Positions 33,901 to 45,532 of a DNA stretch of 64,000 bases are shown here, one piece after another. The stretch's first letter is position 1. Every line of letters starts with the position of its first letter. Made by a program: the position numbers and the translations under genes. The notes beneath the pieces were generated by a model that did not search any database, was not told the origin of the DNA, and was given only the letters and a program-made list of their open reading frames with translations. Source of the stretch: Edaphochlamys debaryana (taxonomy: Eukaryota; Chlorophyta; Chlorophyceae; Chlamydomonadales); the NCBI GenBank assembly GCA_016858145.1, contig JAEHOE010000171.1, forward strand, positions 159,086-223,085, read 5' to 3'.

Positions 33901-36900
33901 TGGTCTCGGCACAGGTGCTCGTTCTCGACGTTGTCAAGGTACTTGAGGACGCACTCGCGATAGTCGGTCGTCACGCGCGGCAAGATGTTGTCCTTCCAGT
34001 CCAGGTACGCTTCGTAGAGCGTCATCCCCGACGGGACGGGGTCCTGCGTGAACGCCTTGAAGGTGCCCAGCACGAATGCGTAATACTTCCAAGCCGCGTC
34101 GCCGTCCTGGTCATCCAACGGAGGCCGCCGCGGGACGGAGCCGAGCAGGCGTGGGTAGGCGGGCATCTTCCGGCGCTTGTGGGCGTGCGTGAGGTACAGC
34201 GGGTGATCCGGGTGGAAGGCGACCCAGGGAGGGGTGCGAGTTCGTCCAGCTTGCCGGTGCACTGCTTCCCGGTCGGCGGGGTCGGCGGGGTCGGCCGCGG
34301 CTGCCTGCAAGGCGGGAGGCGGCGATCGCGGTGGGTTACAAACGCGGCGGCCGTGCGAACGGGGCGTAGGAGTGCTCTGCTCCGATTGAAACACGGATCG
34401 CGTACCTGAGGGTCGGCGATGTCCGCAGTCGCGGGAGCCTCGGCGTCCATGTCCTCCGGCTCGTCGTCGGCGCCGTCTTGGTGACCGTCGTCGCCGGCGT
34501 CGGCGTCCGGCTCCGCCGATGCCTGTCATGCACACAGGCCAGGAGGTGTCAGGATTGCGAGCACGCACAGGTTGGCCCCGCACACACGCACCGAGCTCAC
34601 CTCTTCCATGGCAACGTCCGAACCCTCGTCCGCGTCCGGAGTGCCCTCTCGGGTGCCGGCGGCCGCCGCCTGTGCCGCTGGAGCGGTGGGGCCTGGCCCC
34701 CGCCGCGCGCGCTTGGCGCGCCCCCGCCCGACGCGCTCCCACGGCAGCATGTCCGGGTGCCTGCCGGCGGGCAGGCGTTCCACGGAATAGGACATCGCCA
34801 GCGCAAAGGGACTGCAGTCGGCGCTGTGGAGCTCCGGACCTCGCTGCATGTAGTGCGTGAGGGGCGTGACCGCCGCGGCCTCTCCGTCGCCGTCCTCCGG
34901 AAGGACCAGTAGCGTCTGAGCACGGTCGTCGATGGCGCCGACGTCGCCGACGGCGTCCAGGGCGACGGCGGAGAAGGGCGGGTGCGCGTGGATGCACACC
35001 TCGAACGTCGTTGTCCACGTCTTGTGTCCAGCGAGGACGAAGGCGGCCATGGGCATGCCGATGACGAGCGTGGATGTGAGGCGGTGCACGGCGGATATGA
35101 GGTTGCCGATGCCCCAACGGGCGTTCTCTACACTTGCGTCGCGTGTGCCCAGCGGCGACTCGAGGAAGTTCTTGGTGATCGACAATGCCTGCATGAACTC
35201 CGCGACCTGGCTGGGCGGCGACGCCTTGGTCACGTACTTGGCGGCGTAGTACGACTGCAGCATCGCGTGCATCCATGCCGGGAGGCACACCTTGGCTAGC
35301 ACGTCGGCGTCTTGCTCGGCCTCGGGCTTGGCCAGTTCCGCCACGACCTCGGGCGTATAGTCGCGGTCCACTTCGCCGCTCAACACGAAGTTGTTGTTGC
35401 AGCCGAAGGCGGCAGTGACGGTGGGGCAGTGCGCGACAATGTACGGCCCCAGCCGCGCCAACACAAACAGGCCGGTGATGCCCACCCACGCAAACGTTGC
35501 ACGTACGTGTCGGGGGTACACCATGCTGCAGTCGCCGTCGACGCCGGTGCAGCCATGGCGGGCGCAGGTAGACCGCCGGTGCTTGTGGGTCCCAGATCCA
35601 GACATGGACTTCGCGATGTGGCACGTGCACTGCGCAACGCGAACCCGCGGCGGGAGCCGCGGATCGGCCACGCGGGTGAAGTCGCACGCCGCGGGAGGGG
35701 CGTCACGGTCGCACGCAGGCGCCGGCGTCGGGGCGTCCGGCGACGCACCGAACGTCGCCTGGTCTGCCGGGTCGCGGTACACGAGCGCCGCGTTGGTCGG
35801 GAGCTTGGGGTCGTAGTACGGCTCCGGGTACCACATGGCGCACAGCGCGTGCGCAATGGCGAGGGCGCGGCAGTTCTGGCCCTCGAACATGGCCTTCAGG
35901 CGGTCGGGCGCCAGCGCGCCCACGTAGGCCAGGCCATGAAGGTGCAGCGCCACTCGGCCGTTCTGCTCCACCTTGACCGCGACCGCGAACACGATGCTGC
36001 AGAAGCAGGCCGGGTCGGACTGTGTTTGCTGACCTGGCTTGAAGCCGAAGAGCACGTCGAGCAGGGCCTCCTTAACGGTCTGCAGCAACTCGGCGCAGGC
36101 GTGCGGGTTGTCGCGAACCCGCCGCCACCGCTCCATGTCGGTCGTTGGCCGCAGAGGTGCACCGTCGTCGCCGACCTCCAGTACGCCCCCGCTAGCGATG
36201 TAGGCCGCCTGGCTGTGCAAGTCGGAAGGGTTGACATTGAACATCAGCGCCGGCGCGCCCAGGGCCGCTGTGCCTGCACGCATGGATCCCTGGGCGGCGC
36301 CGTAGAACGCCTCGGTCAAGTCCATGGTGGCGACCAGCGCCTGCACGAAGGGCGACGACGACTGCAGCAGAGCGCGCCGGTCCGGGTCGTTGCGCGGCAT
36401 TGCCAGCACCGCCGCCATGGCCTTTACAACGTCGCGGGGGACGGCGCCCATGGCCTCGACGTCGCGACGGGAGGTGCGCGCGGTCACAAACGTCTGCGTC
36501 GCCGTCGCGTCCTTGTTGTGGGCGTCCATCATGTACGCCACAAGGGGGTAGTTGCCGCTGAATTGCTCTTGTGGCACGCGCTCCATGACGTGCTTGAACA
36601 GGCCAGCGTTGCTGGCACCCATGGGCCGCATCCCGCCCTTGTAGTGGGGGAAGGCAGTGCAGAAGGTTGGCGTCGCGTCTGTCCAGGATCTGTTCGGGCC
36701 AGCGGGCGAACACTGATCAGGTAACACTGACACTCAGAGCCTACAGCTAGCAACCTGGCTCGACCCAAGGAACCGCGACAACAGCTGCGTGCTACCCCCC
36801 ACGTCGACCTGTCTGTCCCCGCCGACCTCGCTTCCCCAACCTCCCCCCTCCACACCTGGCCGTGTTTGCCGCCGGATGCAGTCACGACCACCAGCCGACG

Positions 36901-39900
36901 CTCCCTGCGCAGTTCCCGCTCGCGATCGGCAGGCAACGTCGCCATCGTTGCATCGCTGGGGCTGTCTCGTGCCTCCTGCTCCGGAAGCACAAGTTCCAGA
37001 TCGACGATCTGTGCATCCGTCAGCCACGCCGGCAGCTGACCCGGTCTTGGCACCTCGCCAGCGGCACCGCCGGCAGCACCGTCCGTGGCGACAATGCCCA
37101 CCGCCAGCGTGTTGCCTGTTCTAGGCTGGCCGCCGGACGCAGGCTGCCCCCCCTCGCCCACCTCCGTCCTCAACTGTCCGTCCGTGCCGGTCGCCGCCGC
37201 CGCCGTAGTCGCAGCCGCCGTCGCCGCCGTCGCCACCGCCGTCGCCGTCGTCGCCGCCGCCGCCGTAGTCGCCGCCGTCGCCGCCGTCGCCACCGCCGTC
37301 GCCGCCGTCGCCGCCGCCGCCTCCGTCGCCGCCGCCGCCGCCGCCGTAGTCGCCGCCGGCGGTGGTTCTTGACGTACGGGGTCGGCGCCGTCACTGCCGC
37401 GGAGGAAGACCTCGCGAAGCATACGCGCGACCTCGGGGTCTCGCGTGGCGACCGCCTCCCGCAACAGGCACCGCGGGATGCTGCCGTCCTCGTGCTGCTC
37501 ACGCCATTCTCGCAGGGCGTCTTCGTCGATGGGGAGGTGGTCGTTGCACTCGCGAAGGAATGCGACCCACGCTACGATCGCCGACGTCCGCACCGTAAGC
37601 GGCGTCGCGCGCTGCAGCTGACGGACCATGTGATCTGCGTTCACCACGGCATCGATGGGGACGATCGTGATGGTGTCGCCGAGGTCTTCGGGAGACCGCG
37701 GGATGGCTTGCACCAAGTGCTCGAACGGTGGGTTGGCGATGGCAATGCCGTGGACGGTGACGGTGCGCGGCTGGACCTCTCGAGGCATGTACGGCACGCG
37801 GACGGGGTAGATATGCTGCTGCACACGGCCCATGCCCAGCACGTGCCGCTCCATCATGGTCAGCGGCGGCAGGTGGGCGGGCACGTCGCCGCCGTCGAGC
37901 CGGGCCAAGCAGAAGGCCGGGATTCGTCCTCCTGCAGCCACGGCAAGCAACAGGCATCATATCACTTCCGCTTCGCAACAGGACCACCCAGGTGCTGCAT
38001 GCTGCCCTTGACGCACCTTCAAGCCCCGCGAGGCACGTGTTGCACATCGTCAGCTCCAGGCCCTCCTCCGTGCGGCGAGCTGTGCGGTTGGGAGAGTCGG
38101 CGGCATCGTCGACACGGAGGCAGAACGCCGCCAGGTACCGAGACGGATCGGTCGTGTCGGGACGTGGCAGACGGTCTGCCCGTGGGCCAAACGTCTCCAG
38201 CGACCTCGCCGCGACGGTGTCGGGCATTTCCGGTTCCTCGGCCGGCGCGCCCACGTCAGCCTCCATGGCCTCGGCGGCCGCCTCGTCGGCGCCGTCGTCG
38301 GCGCCGTCGTCGAGCCCTCGTCGGGCCTCGTCGGCGGCCGCCCCGTCGGCGCCGTCGGTGGTCGCGGTGTCAGCGACCGCAGCGGCGGCGGTATCTTCGG
38401 GCGCGTCGAGAGGCACGCCTGCCGCGGCCGCCGTGACGTCGGCGGCCTGCTGAGCAGCCGGATCGAATCCATACGCGCCCGTCTGGAGCACCCCGTTCAC
38501 CATCGCTGGTTGCTCGACCGCCGGCGATGCCCGCGGCGCTGGCGCAGCCGTCGTCCGTCGCCTCGGCTCCAGCCAAGCCTGCCGGAAGCCCACCGGTAAC
38601 GGCGGCGGGGTCGCCGCCGGCTCCGGCACCGCCTCTCCGCCCACCGTCACGGTCGAGCACGGCAGCCAGGCCACTACGTGTGCCGGTCGCAGCACCGCAA
38701 GTGTGCTCGCGATGTCTGCCTGCAAGAGCTGCACGTTGGGCACGTCCTGGAGGCGCACCCACTTGGCCTCCGCCTCGGATTTCATGCACGAACAGCAGGC
38801 ACACACTTGTGATGGCATGTGAGTTCGAACGTACTCCGCCATCTTGTAGGCTGCGTCCATCTGCACCTCCAGCGGTATGCCCGGCATACTCTCGCCAGCT
38901 GGATAGTCCTTGATGCTCGACCGCCACCCAAAGAGGTTATCCGTCAGGTATGCAGCCGTGCAGCAGGTCTCCGGTTCATTCTCCCGACGGTATGGCCAGT
39001 GACAGGCGTCAAGCATATCGCCGGCCACAGTTCGTATCGGCTTGGCGGGGTCGTCGGCGTCGCCGGGAGCTGGCGTGTCGTCCGGTTCTCGACCTACCGC
39101 AGCCTCCGCGTCGGCAGCGTTCTGCGCGAAAGGCAAGGGTCAGATGCACCTTCTTTGCACGCGACCACCCTGCGGCCCGGCGGCTTGCGCTTACCCCGAG
39201 TGCCGCGCGACGCAGCTGCGCGCGTCGGAGGACGTTCTGCGCTTGTCGCTGCAATTCGGCGTGCTGCGCCGGTGTCGCGGCAGTCAACGGCTGCGGCGCC
39301 GCTGCGCGACGGGCCTGGCGTGCCGCGGCCTGCTCGGGAGACTCCAGCAACCGTCGTAGGCGGTGCCGCGCGTTCTCACGTGCCAGCCGCTGATTCCGCT
39401 GCTCCTCCGTCTCGGCTGCTCGCTGCTGGCGCTGCCGCTCCGGCCGCTGCTGTTTCTGCTCCTCCGTCTCCGCTGCTCGTCGCTGTCGCTGCCGCTCCGC
39501 CCGCCGCTGTTTCTGCTCCTCCGTCTCCGCAGGTCGTTGCTGGCGCCCCCGTTCGCTGCGGCGCCGCATACGTCCCAACTCCGAATCCTCTGCCACCGCC
39601 GCCAGTCGCTGTCGGCGCTGCTCCCGCCGTGCACGGCCCGCTTCCGCCCGGTGGTCTCCCTCGTCCGCGGCTCCCCCTGCCGCGTCCTCACGCTCCCGCT
39701 CTCGTGCCGCTGCCCGTTGTTCCCGCCGCGCGGCCAGGCGCTCCGCTTGTTGCTCGGCCGTTTCTCGTTCCCGGCGCCGCTTGTGTGCGGCTGCGCTGGC
39801 CGCACGGCGCTGCGCCGCCTGGTCGCGCTGGCGCCCGCGTCCTCGCGATCGACTACGACCGCCGCCCCCGCGGCCCGGGGTCTGGCTGGGCCCCGCCGCT

Positions 39901-39977
39901 GCCGTGTCCTCTTCCTCTCGGCTGCTGGCTGTCTCCTGCCGGCGCGAACCGCGCCTGGCCGCCACGTTGGCCGTCAT
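30714..39977 (-). pseudogene. Helitron Rep-helicase (one nonsense codon, one frameshift)
   Basis: Exons on the minus strand: 39977-39195, 39121-38017, 37931-36856, 36712-34601, 34522-34406, 34304-32742, 32634-30714, about 2,890 codons. The N-terminus is an Arg/Gln/Glu-rich coiled coil with ETEEQ repeats. A Cys-containing DUF6570-like region follows (VCACCSCM, MCNTCLAGLE). The Rep domain has the HUH-type motif VALHLHGLAYVG and the two-tyrosine motif SYYAAKYVTK. Next comes YLTHAHKRRKMPAYPRLLG. The Pif1-like helicase has Walker A GSAGFGKS, Walker B LVLDEVGY, FALVGDVYQ, and a late motif near YVILTRYGSMDDVRLLRPL. It nicks and unwinds DNA for rolling-circle transposition. Two lesions are visible: an in-frame TGA at 33771-33773 and a 1-nt frameshift near 31952-31961 in a GCGCGC run. 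All splice phases agree except for that one extra base. Confidence 0.85.
37180..37370. repeat. GCC/GTC trinucleotide tract inside the Helitron gene
   Basis: A long tract of CCGCCGTCGCC-type triplets encodes an Ala/Thr-rich linker on the minus strand between the N-terminal region and the Rep domain. Confidence 0.85.
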
Positions 39978-40483
39978 TCTCGGTCGCTGCCGGTGCTCTC
40001 GCTTTCGCTGGTCCGCGCTGCGACCTCTTCCGTGTTGCTGCTATTGCTATCGCTCACTATCACGTACCGGCGTTCGGTTCGGGCTGTCTGCGGTGGCCCC
40101 CAATTGTCGCCCGCGGCCCTGGCCAATAGCGAGTCCATCGTATCCGCACCTCCTATTTCGCGTTGTGTGTGTGTGCATTCTGTCCGTTCTCTGCGCTGGC
40201 GTTCTGGTCGCTGACTTGGCGGGCGATGGCTCGTCCATGCCTTGCGACCCGCGTCGCCGAACCGTGGTCGGGCCGCTTCTCCGCTAGCGCGCTAGGTTTA
40301 TTTTGTGGTCCTGGCCGTGCGTGCGCGGCGGGGTCGGGCTGGCTTGGTGTTGACGCCACCGACGTCTCACCGTGCACGCAGAGGCACCCTGGGGAAGTTG
40401 GCCCAAATCCTCCGCTCGCGCTTCACTTCGACCCTGCCGGGCCTACGTTACGTGGAGCTACGGTGATTTCTTTCAGATTAGCC

Positions 40484-40520
40484 GGCGCCGGCCGACTGTC
40501 CAGCCGACTAACCGACTAAG
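40484..40520. repeat. Helitron terminal hairpin repeat, high-coordinate end
   Basis: ATTAGCCGGCGCCGGCCGAC followed by CAGCCGACTAA is the inverted counterpart of the low-coordinate end, with about 10 extra bases in the middle. Confidence 0.6.
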
Positions 40521-41290
40521 ATAGCAACACTGGTCCCCCGCTTCCCAAGCCCCAAAACGCCACTTGTGAATTCTCCTTCAAGGGCTCGCGGGCAAACCCC
40601 TTAACCCATGATATCGCAGTTGGCGTCCGAGGGGGGTGGGTTTCAGCGTGCCGACCTAGCCGACCAGACCGGCCGGACCCCTGTTCTGACCACCGAGTTG
40701 CGTCACGCCTTTCCGTACTATGTCATCTGAACATACAAGCAGCCTGCTGAGCACGAAAGGGCTGTGAAAGGTGCCAACTCGTCTCGCGACCGGGGGTTGC
40801 TTGACCGAACGACAAAGCGACTAGAAGGGCTTTCAAGGTTCCAGCCGCGCTGCCGTGATCATTTATATGCATGAAAAAGCCACCGCGAGGGCGTCTGGGC
40901 GCGAACTCGGCGGTCGGCAAGTCGGCATGTCCCGTGACGATTTCTGCTCGAGAGTCCACAGACCGCAGCCCCGGCCCCCTACAGAGCCTCCGTGTATGCA
41001 TATGACCCTGCTGCAGCCGACTTAAAAGGGGGACACGTGGCCGCCCTAGGCGCCGACCGGAGTGGACCCCGCCTGGCTCGCTGCCGTCGCGACCCCAAGC
41101 TGGGCCGACATGCACGGCCTGATCCGGCTCTGTGCGCGCCTCCAGTGTCCTGTACATGTGAGTAGCGCAGCCTGGCGGTGCAAGCAGGGCTCGGCGCCCC
41201 GGATTTGCGAGTGCCTGGTGGCGATGTGTGCGTCATGTTTGCCATACATGTTCGAGGTGGGCGCTGCAACGCCGCAAGAAGGAGGAGGGG

Positions 41291-41325
41291 AAACGCTTGC
41301 GAGTATGCTCGCAAGCAAAGCGTTT
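41291..41325. repeat. Perfect inverted repeat / hairpin
   Basis: GCTTGCGAG (41295-41303) pairs perfectly with CTCGCAAGC (41308-41316) across the loop TATG. An outer AAACGC/GCGTTT pair extends the stem. Confidence 0.8.
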
Positions 41326-41974
41326 CGCGAGGGAGGGGCGGTGTACCCGGCCCGGAGTGAGCCCGTAGTCCCGAATGGGTATGGCACCGGTCTGGAACAG
41401 GGTCAAACGGCACGGCCTGGCTAGGGGTCTCGCAGTGCAAAGTCGTCTTGTTTGCACCTGTGGGGCGCGACCCTCTGCCGTGGGGTTTTGTGAGAGGGGT
41501 CTGGCACGCCTGCCAACCCGGCCAACCGACCTCGCCAAAATTGCTTTCCAACGAAGTCTGTATGCATACATAAGGTCAACGGAGGCCTCCTGGGTGCTGT
41601 TTGTGCGACGCGAAACTGCTCGGCATCCACGCGAGGTCTCGCGTCGAGCTGAATTGAGCGGCCATATGCGCTGCACGCAACTCGCATATGCTTGTAATCA
41701 CGATGGGAGTCATCTGCAGGCGGTTTGCTTGATCTTCTCGCGACATGCTACCCGAAATGTGTGCGAGGGCCGACCTCCGAACCACCCCTGAAAATTTGTA
41801 TGCGCAACCCTTAGTGTATAAGAAGCATTAGCGCCGAAAGGGTAAGGCGAGTTTCGCGGCGAGGGCGACACAAGACATGGTACTTCTTTTTTGGGCCCTC
41901 CCGCGCCATACCCATTCGCCGTAGTCCCCCGCGCGCGTGTTTCGTGGCTGGCCGGCTGGGCTCTGGGACCCCCC

Positions 41975-42145
41975 TCCATAGCGATCTTGGCTCCCAGGCG
42001 GAACCTGCTTGGCTGGGCGGGGAAGCCCCTGCAGTCCCATCTTGGCTCCCGCGCGCAGCCATCTTGGCTGGGCGGGGACCCCCCTCCAGTCCCGCCTTGA
42101 CCCCCTCGCGGACCCATCTTGGCTGGGCGGGCCACCCCCCTGAGC
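41975..42145. repeat. Imperfect tandem array, about 55-bp unit
   Basis: The phrase ATCTTGGCTGGGCGGG or close variants recurs at about 42006-42023, 42060-42076 and 42116-42131, with an earlier diverged copy (ATCTTGGCTCCCAGGCGG) near 41983. Confidence 0.7.
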
Positions 42146-42669
42146 TCCATTGTAGATGTGCAGATCCCATCCTCACAACCGGACCCTCCTGAGTGAGGTT
42201 AGTTCCCCTTTCCCTTCTGCACAGTTTGAAGTACGTCTGGTACGTATCTCCTGGGGGGTTGCCAACCCAACGGGAGGGTGTGGGGCTTAATGTCCGGGGA
42301 CGTGGGCCCGGCCCGCCGCGTTCGCTAGCTGGTGACAATGCCACAGGCAACATCCTGCCTGCTGCCGGCTTGTACGGGGAAGACGTATCTGGCCGTGACT
42401 GGGGCACGAACTTAGGGCCCCGTGTACTGCACGACATGACTGGAAGGCTGTGACAGGACACGAGTTGCAGCGAAGGGCAGCAGAGGCGGGATACGCAGAT
42501 TACGCACTGCCCACAGCCGAACGGGACATGTAGGATGGGATTAGCCGAAAGGCTCAGCAGAGTCGAGGCGTGGACGGGGTTGCTGTAACAGCGCCACTCG
42601 GCAGCGTACATAGGAAGAGCCAGGCCAGGTGCGTGTTTGCTCCAGCGATGTCCTGAGGAGCTGGGCTTG

Positions 42670-42815
42670 TCAACGGGACAGCTGAACGGGAGCCACGGAG
42701 CTGGGGAGGGGCTGGGCTGAACAGGACAGCTGAACTAACGGGTGCCACGGAGTTGGGAAGGAGCTGGGCTCAACGGGACAGCTGAACGGGAGCCACGGAG
42801 CTGAGGGGGGGCTGG
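42670..42815. repeat. Imperfect tandem array, about 50-60-bp unit
   Basis: Three copies of GGACAGCTGAAC...GCCACGGAG(C/T)TG in a row, with GA-rich GGGAGGAGCT motifs continuing to about 42.88 kb. Confidence 0.75.
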
Positions 42816-42896
42816 GGCGCTAGAGAGGAGCCAGGGAGCCAGGGAGGAGCTAGGAAGATAGGGAGGAGCTGTGGAGCTGGGGTGGAGCCGGGTTTA

Positions 42897-42979
42897 TTAT
42901 AGACAACGGGGCGTAGTGCCGCGGTGACTGGCGTCGCATTATGTTGGCCGACGCAGAATGCCTGTGCCTGTGAACGGGG
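42897..42979 (-). repeat. Dispersed repeat, copy 2 (inverted)
   Basis: Reverse-complement match to 19127-19208, with a few mismatches and small indels. Confidence 0.75.
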
Positions 42980-43995
42980 CCTGTGGAGCCGGGTGTCCCC
43001 CGGCAGTACATAGCAGTGTCGCAGCGTCGGGTTCATGCCCCCTCTCATACAAGTTCCAAACTCACTCTCTATGACCGACATGCGCACCGTGTAACACACC
43101 AGTTAACTCTCGCGACCGACTCTCTCTCTAACTCTCTCGGCCGTGACTCGGCACCTCAGTCATCAGCGCATCCGCCGCAGGACAGCCGCGCACCGCCAGT
43201 GTTAGCTAACAGCCTCTAGATTCCCGTCCACGTATAAGGTCCACTAGACGGACACCTGTGCCTGCTAGCCTGTCGCAAGGTAAGTCCAGCCAAAGCCCAT
43301 CCCATCCTCGATTTCGCGTGACGCCCAGTCCATCGCCAGCCCAGCTGTATCAGAGCGGCCTATCACCTCACTCCGTTGATAGTCTAGCCAGTTACAAGCC
43401 AGCAGAGGCCGCCGACAGCTAGCGACAGGAGCAGGAAGGCGCAATCTGTATTACCTCGGAAGCCGCAATATAGGCCGGCCCCACACGAGTTTCTGGTATA
43501 CGCTAAGGCCCCTTAACGATGGCGCACACTTAGACGTCGACCCATGTCCGAGACACTTTAGCGACACATCCACCCCGAACACATCGGCCCCCTCACATTC
43601 GACCCCGTGCCACCGTACACACCGGTCAGCCCGACTATCCGTAGCTCTACGTGATATTTGAGCCAAAGGGCGGGGCCTGTCTGGAATACATTGCCGTGCT
43701 CGCCACCCTCCCAGGTCCCGAGCATCGCGTACCCATCCTTGCGTGCCATCCTTGCTTGTATCCCGGGCCCGCGGTCACCCTACCGGTGCCCCGGCCCTGT
43801 CCACCCTGACCAGGGTAACACAAAAATCCACTGAGTATCGGGGTATTACGCTGCTGAGTGAGACAGCATCCCGTTAGGTGGTGTCAGCACGTCAGGCACG
43901 CTCAGCGGAGGCTTGCCAGCCCCTAGCGACCTGCACAGACTTCCACCAGCCCCACTACACCTATCTGTACATATCCTGCCGCCACAGACACCTAC

Positions 43996-44723
43996 GACTC
44001 AGTCAGGGGGGGGGCAGGAAGTGTAAAAAAATACACCACGCTGTAACTTTGGAGAGCTCGACAAGAGGAGCCCAAATCCGCTTTCAGAATGAAAATCGAG
44101 GTTCTAGGAAAAATGTTATGAGCCCTCAAAGTTGGGGGGGGGGAGGGGGGGGGAGGGGGGTCCCGAACTTTTGTACAGCTCCCGTCCGAACTTTTGTCAC
44201 AGCGGTCTGACGCAGCCCAAGGGCCCTTTCCTTGCGTAAACGCGTGGTATCAAGCAGAGGCTGAACCGTGGGTGTGCCTGAGCACCACCGACCATAGGGA
44301 TGGTGGTCGAAGGGTGGCTGCGGGTGCCACATGTCGGCATGTCCGCGCGTGGGACACGTCACGACCGGCACTGCCACCGCTGCTAGACGTCCGGGTGTAC
44401 TATTATGACCGTAGCTCATCATTTAGGAGGCCTAGGGCATGAATAGCGCGGATGCAAGGTACCGGAGAGTGGTCCATGGACGCGGGGATGGTCAATGGAC
44501 AGGACCCAAGCCTCATCGACGCTTCCGGTTCACGCGCAAGGCGGTAGCGCACACGAAGCGCAGCCGATTGGCACAAAAGTCGAGGGAAACGGGTTACATT
44601 ATGGCCATGTACGGCAGTGTGTGCAGTGTACGGCAAGGGGGGGGGTGGGGGGGTCGGGGGGGTCCGAACTTTTGTGGGGTGGTGTATGGAACTAATGTTT
44701 TTACCCCCCCCCCCTGACTCAGT
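43996..44723. mobile_element. hAT-like non-autonomous DNA transposon (712 bp)
   Basis: An 8-bp direct repeat, GACTCAGT, flanks the element at 43996-44003 and 44716-44723. Its ends are inverted: CAGGGGGGGGG at the left, and a C-run ending CCT, with the G shared with the target duplication, at the right. Both ends read TACACCAC about 30-40 bp inwards. CAGGG-type ends with an 8-bp duplication are the hAT hallmark. There is no transposase inside. Internally CCGAACTTTTGT occurs three times (near 44162, 44187 and 44668). Confidence 0.7.
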
Positions 44724-44870
44724 CACAGCACGTCGTGTAGCAACCGGTCCTAGGCGTCCTCATACGTCTGCTGGGGAAGCGGTGTGCTAGGTCAAGTCAT
44801 CCCGACAGGCTTTGCACCCCTCCTGCAGCACGCGAAGAACTTTGGGTTTCCGTCTAAAGGCGGGTGCCGC

Positions 44871-45532
44871 CTTTTTATAGCGGGAACTTTGGGACATGGT
44901 GCTGTGGAACGGACTTGCGGGCCTACGGGATGGCCAGCGGGCCTGGTCGGTGAAAGACTGCAACAGTTGCTTCACAACCTGGGTAGGTGCGGGTGGGTGG
45001 GTGAGTTGGGGACGGTCCGTTGGGGCTTGGCGGCGTTGGTGTAGCGGAGGGCTGGTTGGGTAGACTTGGCTGGACTGACCCGCACCCCTTTCCACGCCCC
45101 CTCAGAACCGCGACGTCTCCGCTGCCAACGTGATCCGCATCCTCCTCCTGCTGAAGCTGCTGGGCTTCAGCCGGCCGGCCGCGCTGGAGCGGCCGCCGGC
45201 CGTGGACCCGGGCTGAGCGCCCAAACAAAGAGCGGCGGCGGCGGAGGGAGAGATGTAGCGGGTGGCGTGTGGGCAGTAGCGGATTGGAGACGGACATCTT
45301 CTCTTTCTATCTTTTGGAGGGTGCATGTGAATGTGCGCCCAACCCAACCGGCAAAGTCCGGCATTGCGGGGTTGCGAAGGCCCCTAACTTATGGCGGCGT
45401 GGGTTTAGTCCGTGCGCTGTGGGGCGTAGTGCTTGATTGCGCGGCCCCAGTGCTGCCCGGCCTCGCGGGGTTTGGGGCTCAGCCCTTTTCCCTGTCCTGA
45501 GGAGGGACAGACACCCTTTTTATAGCGGGAAC
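44871..45532. repeat. 17-bp direct repeat pair bracketing the possible exon
   Basis: CTTTTTATAGCGGGAAC occurs at 44871-44887 and 45516-45532, in the same orientation, about 645 bp apart. Confidence 0.8.
45106..45216 (+). CDS. Possible terminal exon of an unrecognised gene
   Basis: After a good acceptor (CCCCCTCAG), an open frame reads NRDVSAANVIRILLLLKLLG, then FSRPAALERPPAVDPG and a TGA at 45214-45216. A possible upstream exon ending LQQLLHNLG (about 44.94-44.98 kb, donor GTAGGT) joins only in a different phase. It could be a gene fragment caught between two short repeats. I do not recognise the product. Confidence 0.25.
   Translation, partial: NRDVSAANVIRILLLLKLLGFSRPAALERPPAVDPG

Larger units (their letters stand above)
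29690..40520 (-). mobile_element. Helitron2-like rolling-circle transposon
   Basis: The minus strand encodes a complete-length Helitron Rep-helicase (39977-30714). The two sides carry related inverted ends: TTAGTCGGCTGGAC...GGCTAAT at 29799-29823, and the same motif inverted at about 40486-40520 with a longer middle (TTAGTCGGCTGGACAGTCGG on the minus strand). Further copies of TTAGTCGGCTG occur at 29692 and 29767. Asymmetric inverted ends are typical of Helitron2 elements, which are common in Chlamydomonas. Exact termini and target site are not resolved, so the boundaries are approximate. Confidence 0.82.
40521..43995. other. Repeat-rich intergenic region, no gene seen
   Basis: Holds a strong hairpin (41291-41325), a segment similar to 29.56 kb (41.17-41.23 kb), two imperfect tandem arrays (41975-42145 and 42670-42815), and an inverted copy of the 19.1-kb dispersed repeat. 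Open frames have no homology or intron support. Confidence 0.5.

Noticed and set aside
35312..36724. 470-codon plus-strand frame opposite the Rep domain
   Set aside because: Antisense to the HLH and two-tyrosine motifs; no similarity of its own.
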